Of a stretch of 19,346 bases of DNA, positions 6,685 to 14,701 are shown piece after piece. Source of the DNA: Bacillota bacterium (lineage in GTDB: Bacteria; Bacillota_I; Bacilli_A; RFN20; CAG-826); contig JAEZUH010000035.1 of the NCBI GenBank assembly GCA_023443485.1, positions 1-19,346 on the forward strand, given 5' to 3'. The first letter of the stretch is position 1; every line of letters begins with the position of its first letter. Below the pieces are notes generated by a model. That model made no database searches, was not told the DNA's origin, and saw only the letters and a program-made list of their open reading frames with translations. The translations under genes were made by a program, and so were the position numbers.

Positions 6685-9600
6685 ACTTCTTCTATTATTT
6701 TATTATTAATCAAGACATTTACCAAACTCTTTAATATGTTCTCTAAATCAGAAATCCAATTCTGCCTTTTCGTTAAAGATATTTTAAATTTGTTATTCAA
6801 GTAGCTAATCTTTACAACTTGGAGAAAAGGTATGACTGATTGGAACAGCATGTTGCCTATTCCTCTAATCCTTATATAATCATCGCCAAGTATTAATTCA
6901 ATCATCTGAACTTTTTCTTGCAGGGATTCCACTCTCGCCTCTTTGACTAATAAATCGATATTTCTTTTTTTAAACAAAAGTTCGACTTCAGGTGGAATCT
7001 TTCCAAAGATATCACGAGTTCTGATCTTCGTAGAAGCTAGTGCTTCGATAGATGGGGACGACAATATTTCCTGGTAAAGTTCAATTTTATCTGAATCATT
7101 GGCAAAAGTGTCAGGTATAAAAGCATCAATGGATAAAGTGGGTGCGGATTCGACTTCCTCAATCTTCTCGCCAGTCATTTTTTCCTTAACGGCTTCATTT
7201 AATAACTTGATATACATATCGAGACCAATGGAATCGATAAAACCAGCTTGTTCGGGTCCGAGAACATCTCCCGAACCACGAATCATTAAATCTCTTTGGG
7301 CAATTTTGTAGCCTGAGCCTAGTTCAGTAAAATCTTGAATTGCTTTTAATCTTTTTTGAGCTTTTTCTTTAAGTATTTTATGAGGTGAATACATTAAATA
7401 GGCATAAGCAATGCGATCACTTCTACCCACTCTTCCTTTAATTTGATATAACTGAGCAAGACCATAGTTTTCACTATCTTCGACAATGATCATATTGGCG
7501 TTGGGAATATCGATTCCGTTTTCAATTATAGAGGTGCAAACTAAAACATCAATTTCGCCGTTATAGAACTTCATCATCGTCTCTTCAATGTCTTCTTTAT
7601 CAATACTCCCATGAATAACTCCAATCGATATTTCAGGCATTAAACGATGGAGGCGGTTCGCGCACATGTATAGGGTTGAAATATTGTTGTGAAGATAAAA
7701 AACCTGTCCTTTTCTTCCTAACTCTCTTTGAATTAGTTCCTTTGCGATATCGATATTAAAAGGAATGACATATGTCTGAATGGGCATACGAAATTGCGGA
7801 GCAGTATTGATAATCGACATTGATCGAACACCAAGCAAAGATATCTGAAGAGTCCTAGGAATTGGAGTCGCGGTTAGAGTTAAAACATCAATATTATTTT
7901 TGATTTCTTTTAGTCGTTCTTTTTGCTCGACCCCAAATCTTTGTTCTTCATCGATAATCAATAAACCAATGTTTTGAAATTCGATTTCTTTGGATAGTAA
8001 ACGATGAGTTCCAATTACCAAATGGGTGGTTCCGTTTTTAATGCCTCTAATTTGTTCTTGCTGCAGTTTTTCAGGAATTAATCGCGAAAACACTGCAATT
8101 TTGACATCAAATTTCGAAAATCGCTCTAAGGCAAGTTCGTAATGTTGTCTTGCTAGCAATGTTGTTGGACAAAGTATCGCAACTTGTTTTCCCGAATTAA
8201 TTGCCTTAAAAGCCGCCCTAAAAGCTAGTTCAGTTTTACCATAGCCGACATCTGCACAAAGGAGTCTATCCATCGGGGAAGAGGACTCCATATCAGCTTT
8301 AATATCTTCCATGGCTCTATCTTGATCAGGTGTCAATTCATAAGGAAAGGCTTTTTCAAATTGCTCTTGAAATTCATCATCCTTAGAGAAAGCAAATCCC
8401 TTTGCCTTACTTCTTTCAATATATAAATGCATGAGCCGTTCAGCTAAGTCATTTACTCTTTGTTTTATTTTCTTCTTGGTGTTTTCCCAATCTTTACTAT
8501 GAAGACGAGATAAACGAGGAGCAGAACCTTCTTTGCCTAAATATTTCCTCACCAATTGGAATTGAGAGAGAGGCACATAAAGAAGTTCACCGCCATGATA
8601 AGCAATTTTTAAATAGTCACGATGGATGTTATCCACTTCTAAATTGATTAGTTCGACGAATTGGCCAATTCCTTGATATTCGTGAACGACATAATCTCCG
8701 GGCTCTAAATCTTCATATGACTTAAGGATTGTTGCTTCTTTAAACCGACTATCAAAACGAGCAGTTTTGACCCGATCGTTAAACAATTCAGTGCTTGTTA
8801 AATAAACAATTTTTTCATCCGGCAAGACAAATCCTTGAGGAAGGGAAAAAGCGGTCAAACCAACTTTTGACTCCGGCAAAGAAAACTCGTTTACTATTTC
8901 ACAATGGTGACCTAACTTATATAGTCCCTCTTGCACAACATTGATATGTTCATTTTTCGAAAGCGAAAAAACAATTTGATAGTCTTCATTTAAGTAACTT
9001 TGAATAATCGAAAACATATCGACTGTTTTGCTGGCTTGAAAGGGAACGTTTTTCAAAGAAAAAGAGATATCATCAGGATGGGAATAAAATTCTGAAGTAG
9101 TAATAATGTTATTCCCGGAAAATGAAGTTAATCGATTGATATCTTGATAGAAAGATAGGTGGCTAATTGCCAGTCTTTTCTCGAATAATTCTCCTAAATA
9201 ATTATTTGATTCTTTCACCAATAATTCATTCGATTGAATGATTGATTCTTTTTCGACAAATATTTTGGTAAATGACTTGCAATAATCAAAAAGAGAAAAG
9301 GGTCTATCAAGCAATTGTCCATAATATTTATAGATTCTTTGACTTGATTCAAAAGAGATGATTTTGTCGATATCTTCAGTAAGATTATCTCTAAGAATTT
9401 CAAAATCACTACGAGAAATATGCTTCTCATCACTTTCAAGAATATCGAGGAGTTTTTCTGGACCATTTTTCAGTTCCGCGTTTCCGAGAATTATATCGCT
9501 AGCTGGAAGAACAACGGTTTCTTTAATAGAAATGGTTGAAGTTTGAGTGGCGATATCAAAATAACGCATCGATTCAATCTCATCCCCATAAAATTCGATT

Positions 9601-10157
9601 CGTACGGGAGAATCATTGTTGACCGAGAAAATATCTAATATATCCCCCCTAATTGCAAATTGAAGAGATTGATCAATCTTATTGACAAGACTATAACCAT
9701 TCCTAACCAGTCGCTTCTTCAATTCACTTAAATCATAGGAATGGCCGACTTCTAAATTGATAATTTGTTCTTTGAATAGAGAAGGGGATGGTAAATATCT
9801 TGTTGCAGAAGCAACATTAGCAATTACAATTTGAGCTTGTCCTGAAACTATCCTGCTTAAGGCGAATAATCTCTGAGCTACCATCTCTTTTGATTGGACC
9901 ATATTTTCCGCTCGAATTAGTTCATCGCTGGGAAAAAGATAGATATCTTTAGAATCGACAAAAGAAGAGATAAAACCATAAATCTTTTGAGCTTGATATA
10001 AATTTGAAGCTAAGATGAGATATTGATCATTAGTTTGACGATACGCAGTTGCAGTAAGTAAGGAAATCCCGATGGAACTATCAACAACAAAATGCCCTTT
10101 CCTAGCTAGAAAGGGGGGGATGACATTACTATTTTTTAACTTATCAAATAGATTCAA
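6681..10157 (-). CDS. mfd: Transcription-repair coupling factor
   Basis: This 1158-residue translocase pushes stalled RNA polymerase off damaged DNA and recruits UvrA. The N-terminal UvrB-like region spans about 1-340. The RNA polymerase-interacting CarD-like domain is at about 485-545 (LEPGDYVVHEYQGIGQF). The helicase core has Walker A in DVGYGKTE (636-643), the DEEQ box (736-739, IIDEEQRFGVEQ), LTATPIPRTLQISLLG and motif VI around GRVGRSDR. The C-terminal TRCF domain follows. Length is close to Bacillus Mfd. The start codon appears to be TTG (10155-10157), preceded by AGGAG (10170-10174) that overlaps the pth stop. It forms a tight operon with pth upstream and rqcP downstream, and ends in TGA. 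Confidence 0.97.
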   Translation of the reverse strand: MNLFDKLKNSNVIPPFLARKGHFVVDSSIGISLLTATAYRQTNDQYLILASNLYQAQKIYGFISSFVDSKDIYLFPSDELIRAENMVQSKEMVAQRLFALSRIVSGQAQIVIANVASATRYLPSPSLFKEQIINLEVGHSYDLSELKKRLVRNGYSLVNKIDQSLQFAIRGDILDIFSVNNDSPVRIEFYGDEIESMRYFDIATQTSTISIKETVVLPASDIILGNAELKNGPEKLLDILESDEKHISRSDFEILRDNLTEDIDKIISFESSQRIYKYYGQLLDRPFSLFDYCKSFTKIFVEKESIIQSNELLVKESNNYLGELFEKRLAISHLSFYQDINRLTSFSGNNIITTSEFYSHPDDISFSLKNVPFQASKTVDMFSIIQSYLNEDYQIVFSLSKNEHINVVQEGLYKLGHHCEIVNEFSLPESKVGLTAFSLPQGFVLPDEKIVYLTSTELFNDRVKTARFDSRFKEATILKSYEDLEPGDYVVHEYQGIGQFVELINLEVDNIHRDYLKIAYHGGELLYVPLSQFQLVRKYLGKEGSAPRLSRLHSKDWENTKKKIKQRVNDLAERLMHLYIERSKAKGFAFSKDDEFQEQFEKAFPYELTPDQDRAMEDIKADMESSSPMDRLLCADVGYGKTELAFRAAFKAINSGKQVAILCPTTLLARQHYELALERFSKFDVKIAVFSRLIPEKLQQEQIRGIKNGTTHLVIGTHRLLSKEIEFQNIGLLIIDEEQRFGVEQKERLKEIKNNIDVLTLTATPIPRTLQISLLGVRSMSIINTAPQFRMPIQTYVIPFNIDIAKELIQRELGRKGQVFYLHNNISTLYMCANRLHRLMPEISIGVIHGSIDKEDIEETMMKFYNGEIDVLVCTSIIENGIDIPNANMIIVEDSENYGLAQLYQIKGRVGRSDRIAYAYLMYSPHKILKEKAQKRLKAIQDFTELGSGYKIAQRDLMIRGSGDVLGPEQAGFIDSIGLDMYIKLLNEAVKEKMTGEKIEEVESAPTLSIDAFIPDTFANDSDKIELYQEILSSPSIEALASTKIRTRDIFGKIPPEVELLFKKRNIDLLVKEARVESLQEKVQMIELILGDDYIRIRGIGNMLFQSVIPFLQVVKISYLNNKFKISLTKRQNWISDLENILKSLVNVLINNKIIEEV

Positions 10158-10172
10158 TAATTTACTAATCTC

Positions 10173-10727
10173 CTAATTAAATGTATTCATCGCGTAGTCG
10201 AATCCCTTTTTAAAAGCGACTTTAATCGCTTCCATGGAAGACTCGATTGCTTGATTAATTAATGGCAATTCATCTTTTAATGGCTTGCCAAGCACATAGT
10301 CAATTGTATCGAATTCTAACGGTTCTCCAATGCCAATGCGAATGCGTTTAATGTTTTCACTTTTTAAGGCTTCAATAACGTTTTGCATTCCTTTATGACC
10401 GCCAGAAGTGCCACTTTTTCTAAGTCGAATTTGCCCTGGGGCTAAGGCCATATCATCATAGATGATAATGATGTCTTCGATGTCAATTTTGAAATAATTG
10501 ACAACCTCGCTGACCGCTAGACCGGAGAGATTCATGAAAGTGGTTGGTTTAAATAATAAGACATCTTCATCTAAGATTTTTCCACGCCCTAAAAGACCAT
10601 GGAAAATATCTTTATCGACATCAATTTTAGCGGCTTCGCTAAGCAAATCGATGGCCATAAAGCCCATGTTGTGACGAGTTTTTTCGTATTTTTTTCCCGG
10701 ATTACCTAAACCGACAATTAGTTTCAT
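10173..10727 (-). CDS. pth: Peptidyl-tRNA hydrolase
   Basis: This 184-residue enzyme releases peptides from peptidyl-tRNA that falls off the ribosome. It starts MKLIVGLGNPGKKYEKTRHN. Asn9, the catalytic His19, Asn66 (TFMNLSG), the YDDMAL aspartates (91-92), GGHKG (109-113) and Asn116 are all in the expected places. Length is typical. AGGA (10734-10737) precedes the ATG by six bases. It is the first gene of the reverse-strand block, followed 15 bases later by mfd. The pth-mfd order is conserved in Bacillota; the small gene between them in Bacillus (fin) is missing here. Confidence 0.96.
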   Translation of the reverse strand: MKLIVGLGNPGKKYEKTRHNMGFMAIDLLSEAAKIDVDKDIFHGLLGRGKILDEDVLLFKPTTFMNLSGLAVSEVVNYFKIDIEDIIIIYDDMALAPGQIRLRKSGTSGGHKGMQNVIEALKSENIKRIRIGIGEPLEFDTIDYVLGKPLKDELPLINQAIESSMEAIKVAFKKGFDYAMNTFN

Positions 10728-10744
10728 TTTCAGTCCTGCCGATT

Positions 10745-10753
10745 ATTATAACA
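10745..10753 (-). promoter_or_regulatory. Extended -10 promoter of pth
   Basis: The minus strand reads TGTTATAAT, a perfect TATAAT with the TGN extension (TATAAT at 10745-10750). No good -35 is visible at 16-18 bases, which is usual for extended -10 promoters. The start of transcription would lie near 10738, leaving a leader of only about ten bases that still includes the AGGA site. Confidence 0.6.
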
Positions 10754-10775
10754 AACTTAAAAACAAAAGCATATC

Positions 10776-10804
10776 TTAACAAAGATAACTATTCTTGGTA
10801 GACT
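10776..10804 (+). promoter_or_regulatory. Promoter of the popT-PAP2 operon, apparently leaderless
   Basis: TTAACA (10776-10781) and TAGACT (10799-10804) are 17 bases apart. Only nine bases separate the -10 box from the ATG, and no Shine-Dalgarno is present, so the transcript would begin at or within about three bases of the start codon. A six-base inverted repeat, TATCTT/AAGATA (10772-10787), overlaps the -35 box. Confidence 0.6.
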
Positions 10805-10813
10805 AAAAAGCAC

Positions 10814-11788
10814 ATGAAAGCAAAAAACTGGTTTAAAAAATTTCTAGCCGGAATGGGAATTGGCGCTGGTGCAGCTATTCCTGGGGTTAGTGGCTCGGCA
10901 GTGGCAGTTGTTTTAAAAGTCTATGAATCAATTATTTGGGCTGTCACTAATTTCCGAAAGAAATTCAGTCGCTCCTTTGCTATTTTGTTGCCGATTTTGT
11001 TGGGCATTATTTTTGCTGTAATTCCATGTATTTGGTTATTTGATCGCGCTCTTGAACAATTTGTCTTTGGCATTATTTGCATTTTTGCCGGCTTTCTAAT
11101 TGGTTCATTTCCCGGAGTGGTCGACGAGATAAAAGATGTGAAAATTACCAAAAAATATATCATATTAGCGATTTTGGGAGCCTTGTTTGTCATTGCTCTC
11201 GGAATAGTTTCCGTTTTGTTCGGAGGAAAAATGGACCTTAACAGCCATTTTGACGATATGTCTTGGTGGTTTATTCTTATCCTAGTTCCTGTTGGAATTA
11301 TCGCTGCTGTGGCTCTCACAGTTCCGGGTTTATCAGGTTCGTTAATTCTTCTCATTCTCGGTTTTTATAAGCCATTATTGGAAAACACTATTCAATGGGT
11401 AAAAGAAATATTAACCGCTGGTGATTTCTCCAACACTTGGAAGCTGTTTGCAATGCTCGGAGCTTTTGCAATAGGAGTCCTTATCGGAGTAGTAATTACT
11501 TCAAAAGCGATGAAATTCTTTATTGGAAAACATCATAATGGGACATATTTCGCCATCACAGGCTTTGTCTTTGGTAGTATCTTGGTAATCTTCTTTAACA
11601 TGGTGATTTTCAATTACTATCTTGTTTGGGCTGGTCAAACAATCGAAGGGTACAATCCAATTATGGGTATGGAATTTGAGATTCCTATCGGCATTTTGTT
11701 ATTAATTGTATGTGCGATATTGTCATATATGTTAGTTCGTTTTTCACGAAAAAAACCAAAGGAGGAGAAATATGACTTGGGAGCTTAA
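10814..11788 (+). CDS. popT: DUF368 family polyprenyl-phosphate translocase (PopT-like)
   Basis: This 324-residue polytopic membrane protein has about eight to ten hydrophobic segments and a basic C-terminal tail. It has two related signature loops, IPGVSGS (22-28) and VPGLSGS (170-176), as expected of the internally duplicated DUF368 family. Members of this family have been reported to move undecaprenyl phosphate from the outer back to the inner face of the membrane, where it is reused to carry wall precursors. That activity here is inferred from family membership. The following gene overlaps it by 17 bases and encodes a PAP2 phosphatase, the enzyme type that makes undecaprenyl phosphate outside the membrane. 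The ATG chosen has no ribosome binding site; a start at residue 14 would cut into the first conserved helix. Confidence 0.85.
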   Translation: MKAKNWFKKFLAGMGIGAGAAIPGVSGSAVAVVLKVYESIIWAVTNFRKKFSRSFAILLPILLGIIFAVIPCIWLFDRALEQFVFGIICIFAGFLIGSFPGVVDEIKDVKITKKYIILAILGALFVIALGIVSVLFGGKMDLNSHFDDMSWWFILILVPVGIIAAVALTVPGLSGSLILLILGFYKPLLENTIQWVKEILTAGDFSNTWKLFAMLGAFAIGVLIGVVITSKAMKFFIGKHHNGTYFAITGFVFGSILVIFFNMVIFNYYLVWAGQTIEGYNPIMGMEFEIPIGILLLIVCAILSYMLVRFSRKKPKEEKYDLGA

Positions 11789-12407
11789 TTTTTTGGAGTG
11801 GCTCACTAGAGCTAATGCAAATCCATCATTAGATTGGTTAAGTTGGATTTTCGATATTTTTTCGCTAGCTTGTGATAAGGGGCTTATCTGGATATTAGCG
11901 GCTATCGTGATGTTGTTTTTCAAAAAATGGAGAAAAACCGGCTTAGTGCTTGGTTTTGCTCTAGTAGTTTTTGCCATGCTTGGCAATAACATCATCATCA
12001 AATATTCTTTCCAGAGACCTCGTCCTTTCGAAATTGGGGTTATCGGCCAAACTCTCTTTGAGAGAGTAAGCGATTGGATGCTTCCAAGCGGAAGTTCTTT
12101 CTTGGGCTTTTTCGAAGTTCCAGATTCTTATTCATTCATGTCCGGTCACTCATTCTCTTCAGCTTTATGCGCTACGATAATTTTCTATTATCATCGCAAG
12201 ACTGGTATCGTGGCCATCGTTGTCGCGACCATTATTGCTTTTTCTCGTCTCTATTTTGGCGTTCATTACCCCACGGATGTCATCGCGGGAGTTATCTTTG
12301 GAGCTGGTTCAGGCATCCTATCGATTTTCTTAGCAAATAAGTTCTACGATCGAATCGTTGCTTGGATCATTAAGCTATTCAAAAAGAAGAAGTCAGAGAA
12401 CGCTTAA
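11772..12407 (+). CDS. PAP2-family phosphatase, probable undecaprenyl-pyrophosphate phosphatase
   Basis: This 211-residue protein has about five to six membrane segments and the three PAP2 phosphatase motifs: KYSFQRPRP (77-85), MSGH (123-126, with the acid/base His126) and SRLYFGVHYPTD (158-169, with nucleophile His165). The last motif is typical of the BcrC-type enzymes that remove a phosphate from undecaprenyl pyrophosphate on the outer face. The first residue of the second motif is Met, where Pro is usual. AAAGGAGGAG (11757-11766) precedes the ATG, inside the end of popT, so the two are co-transcribed and probably translationally coupled. Other lipid phosphatase substrates, such as phosphatidylglycerophosphate, cannot be excluded. 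A strong terminator follows 21 bases after the stop. Confidence 0.86.
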   Translation: MTWELNFLEWLTRANANPSLDWLSWIFDIFSLACDKGLIWILAAIVMLFFKKWRKTGLVLGFALVVFAMLGNNIIIKYSFQRPRPFEIGVIGQTLFERVSDWMLPSGSSFLGFFEVPDSYSFMSGHSFSSALCATIIFYYHRKTGIVAIVVATIIAFSRLYFGVHYPTDVIAGVIFGAGSGILSIFLANKFYDRIVAWIIKLFKKKKSENA

Positions 12408-12428
12408 TTCTTGAACTAGTTTATATTC

Positions 12429-12460
12429 AAAACCTTTCTATTATCAAGAAAGGTTTTTTA
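12429..12460 (+). terminator. Terminator of the popT-PAP2 operon
   Basis: An 11-pair perfect stem, AAAACCTTTCT with AGAAAGGTTTT (12429-12457), has a seven-base loop and continues into a T-run. It lies 21 bases after the PAP2 stop. Confidence 0.92.
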
Positions 12461-12495
12461 TAATTAAAAAAGGTCCAGGAGAAGTCTTGGACCTT
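12461..12495 (-). terminator. Terminator of the M6 lipoprotein gene
   Basis: Read on the minus strand, AAGGTCCA (12488-12495) pairs with TGGACCTT (12470-12477) around a ten-base loop, followed by TTTTTAATTA. It shares its AT-rich tail with the convergent forward terminator. Confidence 0.9.
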
Positions 12496-12515
12496 AATGT
12501 TGTTTAGAGTTGGAC

Positions 12516-14555
12516 TCAAATACGAGAAAGGGTGATTGTCGCACTAGAAGATGAGAGACTATCAACAGTGAATGACCAACCAAGGTTAGTGTTGCTATTG
12601 AGTTTTCCAGAATTGACAAATTGAGAAGCATAAGTGCCCATTGCGAAGGTGTCACCAAGTTTGAAGAGATCGCTAGAAGAGAGATCAGCGGTTGGTTTAT
12701 AACTTGAGAATGTATTATTTCTAATTAACTGCAATAGATTATAGTCTGCATAGCTTGATCCAAGAGGAGAGATATAATCTTTAGCTTCAGCAGAATAATA
12801 GGTATTCGACATGGCAGTATAGACATTGCTCAAATTTGGATTGGTGGATAAGGTGGTTTGATAACTGCCAGAGACATATCTCGTCAATCTTGCATCAACG
12901 TGCCATAGGCGAATGCCAGGAACAGATGGTCCTTTTGGATATCCGCCACTATATTGATGAGCAGAATCAAACTCATTCAAGCCAGTTGGAGTATATAACT
13001 CAAGGAGCATATATTCATCAAATGGAGAATCATTGGTGTTCCAGCTTGGAGTTAAGAGAATTAAATCATGGCTGCTTTGGAAGTCACCGATGGTGATCGT
13101 AACACTTGACAAGGGAATATAAGGTTTCGCCCAGCCAGCCGCCATCACTGAGAATGGATCATGGCCTCCAACGTTATAGTCTTGCATGGAGAAGCCACCA
13201 GCAGGATTGTATTGGTTACTATAATCATAGTAATCATCTAATCCGAAGACGTGGCCCATCTCATGAATATAAGTGTGAGTATCAACGCTGCAATAAGAGG
13301 TATCGCCACTTGCGTAAGATGAACCAGCGCGGCTTGAAGCGGTGAGGCTTCCATACATGAAGTCATATGAGGCCCAGAAATAAACATTTGGACCTGGGTT
13401 AACGACAGAATTTAGAGTGGTTTTTTGTAGCCAGAAGCAGTAAGCCCACATATTGTAGTCATCAATCGATTCACTATTGGTTAATGCACTATAATCTGGA
13501 GAACCATAGATGAGCATGATTCCATCGAGGTAACCATTATCATCGCGATCATAATCGCTTCTTGATTCGCTGGGGTTGTTGCTGAAGTACCAATTGGTGG
13601 CAGACTCGACAAGCATTGAGGTAAGATCGCTTCCATCAGTCTCACTATAATAATAGGTTGAATACTGGTTAGCTGGATACCAATCAGTAACGGTTCCTTC
13701 AAGAGTAAGAGCGCCTTTAGATTGTTCTTCATAGAATGATTTAACGCTGTTCCAGCCAGTTTCAGCTTCAGTGCCAAAGTAGGCTTTTTGCAAATCAGAA
13801 CGCACATTAGATTTCTTAGCCTCCGATGTGATATAGGTGCTTGAATCAAGGAACCAAACAGGGATGACTAAAAGTTTGCCAGTTCCAACAGTGGGGCAAC
13901 TATCAATGTTGTAAACATTATTCTCAACATAATCCATATAGGTGGATTGAAGAGTGACTTTTTCTACTTCAGGGGCAACAGAGACGGAAACTGAACAAGT
14001 GGCAGTAAATCCACCATCTTCAGAAGTCGCAGTAATTGTGGCGCTACCTTCGGTAAGGCCGGAGACAACTCCGTTTGTAACGGTAGCCACTGCTTCGTTG
14101 TCGGAATCCCAAGTGACATTCTTATTAGAAGCGTTGCTCGGCGTAAAGGTAACAACGAGCTGACTAGTTTGATCAGTATAAATTTCTAAATTGCTTGGGG
14201 ATAAAGAAATGCCAGTCGCATCAACGTAGGAAACAGTGACTGCACAAGTGGCGGCCACACCACTTCCATCTTTAGCTGTCGCGGTAACAGTCGCCTCGCC
14301 TTCGCTAACGGCGGTCACTAGACCATCGGCGACACTGACGGATTCATCATCTGATGTCCATCTTAATGACTGAATAGTTGCATCAGCCGGGAAGATAGTT
14401 GATGTCAATTGATAAGTTTCATTAACCGATAAATTTAGTTCAGTCTCATTTAAGACGATGTTTGTCACTAAAGTAGTAAAAATATTAAAGTCACAAGCCG
14501 TAACAGCGAATGACATTAATATCGTTAGAGGGATTAGTTTTAATATTTTCTTCAT
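12516..14555 (-). CDS. Surface lipoprotein with two BIG2 Ig-like domains and an M6-type metallopeptidase domain
   Basis: This 679-residue protein starts with a lipoprotein signal peptide, MKKILKLIPLTILMSFAVTAC, with Cys21 in a VTAC lipobox, so it should be anchored on the outer face of the membrane. Two bacterial Ig-like (BIG2) domains follow, at about 32-110 and 113-193. Each ends in the pattern EG-x-A-T-[VI]-T-A-T. From about 200 the sequence resembles immune inhibitor A-type (M6) metallopeptidases, with LLVIPVWF, a Ca-binding-like DYDRDDNGYLDG, the zinc motif HEMGHVFGLDD (431-441) and GGFSMQDYNVGGHDPFSVMAAGW. The zinc ligands would be His431, His435 and probably Asp440. AAGGAG (14562-14567) supports the start. 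The substrate is unknown; degradation of host or dietary proteins is a guess. Confidence 0.88.
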   Translation of the reverse strand: MKKILKLIPLTILMSFAVTACDFNIFTTLVTNIVLNETELNLSVNETYQLTSTIFPADATIQSLRWTSDDESVSVADGLVTAVSEGEATVTATAKDGSGVAATCAVTVSYVDATGISLSPSNLEIYTDQTSQLVVTFTPSNASNKNVTWDSDNEAVATVTNGVVSGLTEGSATITATSEDGGFTATCSVSVSVAPEVEKVTLQSTYMDYVENNVYNIDSCPTVGTGKLLVIPVWFLDSSTYITSEAKKSNVRSDLQKAYFGTEAETGWNSVKSFYEEQSKGALTLEGTVTDWYPANQYSTYYYSETDGSDLTSMLVESATNWYFSNNPSESRSDYDRDDNGYLDGIMLIYGSPDYSALTNSESIDDYNMWAYCFWLQKTTLNSVVNPGPNVYFWASYDFMYGSLTASSRAGSSYASGDTSYCSVDTHTYIHEMGHVFGLDDYYDYSNQYNPAGGFSMQDYNVGGHDPFSVMAAGWAKPYIPLSSVTITIGDFQSSHDLILLTPSWNTNDSPFDEYMLLELYTPTGLNEFDSAHQYSGGYPKGPSVPGIRLWHVDARLTRYVSGSYQTTLSTNPNLSNVYTAMSNTYYSAEAKDYISPLGSSYADYNLLQLIRNNTFSSYKPTADLSSSDLFKLGDTFAMGTYASQFVNSGKLNSNTNLGWSFTVDSLSSSSATITLSRI

Positions 14556-14561
14556 ATTCTT

Positions 14562-14584
14562 CTCCTTAGTTATGAACTACTAAG
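14562..14584 (-). promoter_or_regulatory. Hairpin overlapping the M6 lipoprotein ribosome binding site
   Basis: In the minus-strand leader, CTTAGT (14579-14584) pairs with ACTAAG (14565-14570) around AGTTCATA. The 3' arm includes the AAG of the AAGGAG Shine-Dalgarno (14562-14567), so folding would partly hide it. The stem is only six pairs. Confidence 0.3.
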
Positions 14585-14653
14585 ATTACTCACTTTATTC
14601 CTATGAATCAAGAATTTTTTCTCGGAATGTCGTTTTTTTATAATCACAATAAA

Positions 14654-14682
14654 ATTATACCCAAAAACATTATTAAAGTCAT
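14654..14682 (-). promoter_or_regulatory. Probable promoter of the M6 lipoprotein gene
   Basis: Read on the minus strand, a perfect TATAAT (14654-14659) lies 17 bases after ATGACT (14677-14682). Transcription would start near 14647, giving a leader of about 90 bases. A second, weaker possibility closer to the gene is TTGATT with TAATCT. Confidence 0.6.
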
Positions 14683-14701
14683 TTAAAGGACAATTATTTT
14701 A

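Noticed and set aside
10921..11355. 144-residue reverse frame inside popT
   Set aside because: It is antisense to two conserved DUF368 signature regions and resembles no family; an open mirror frame.
12516..14555. CRISPR-like or tandem repeats in the Ig-domain region
   Set aside because: The similarity is between protein domains only; the DNA of the two BIG2 domains is diverged and shows no regular short repeats.
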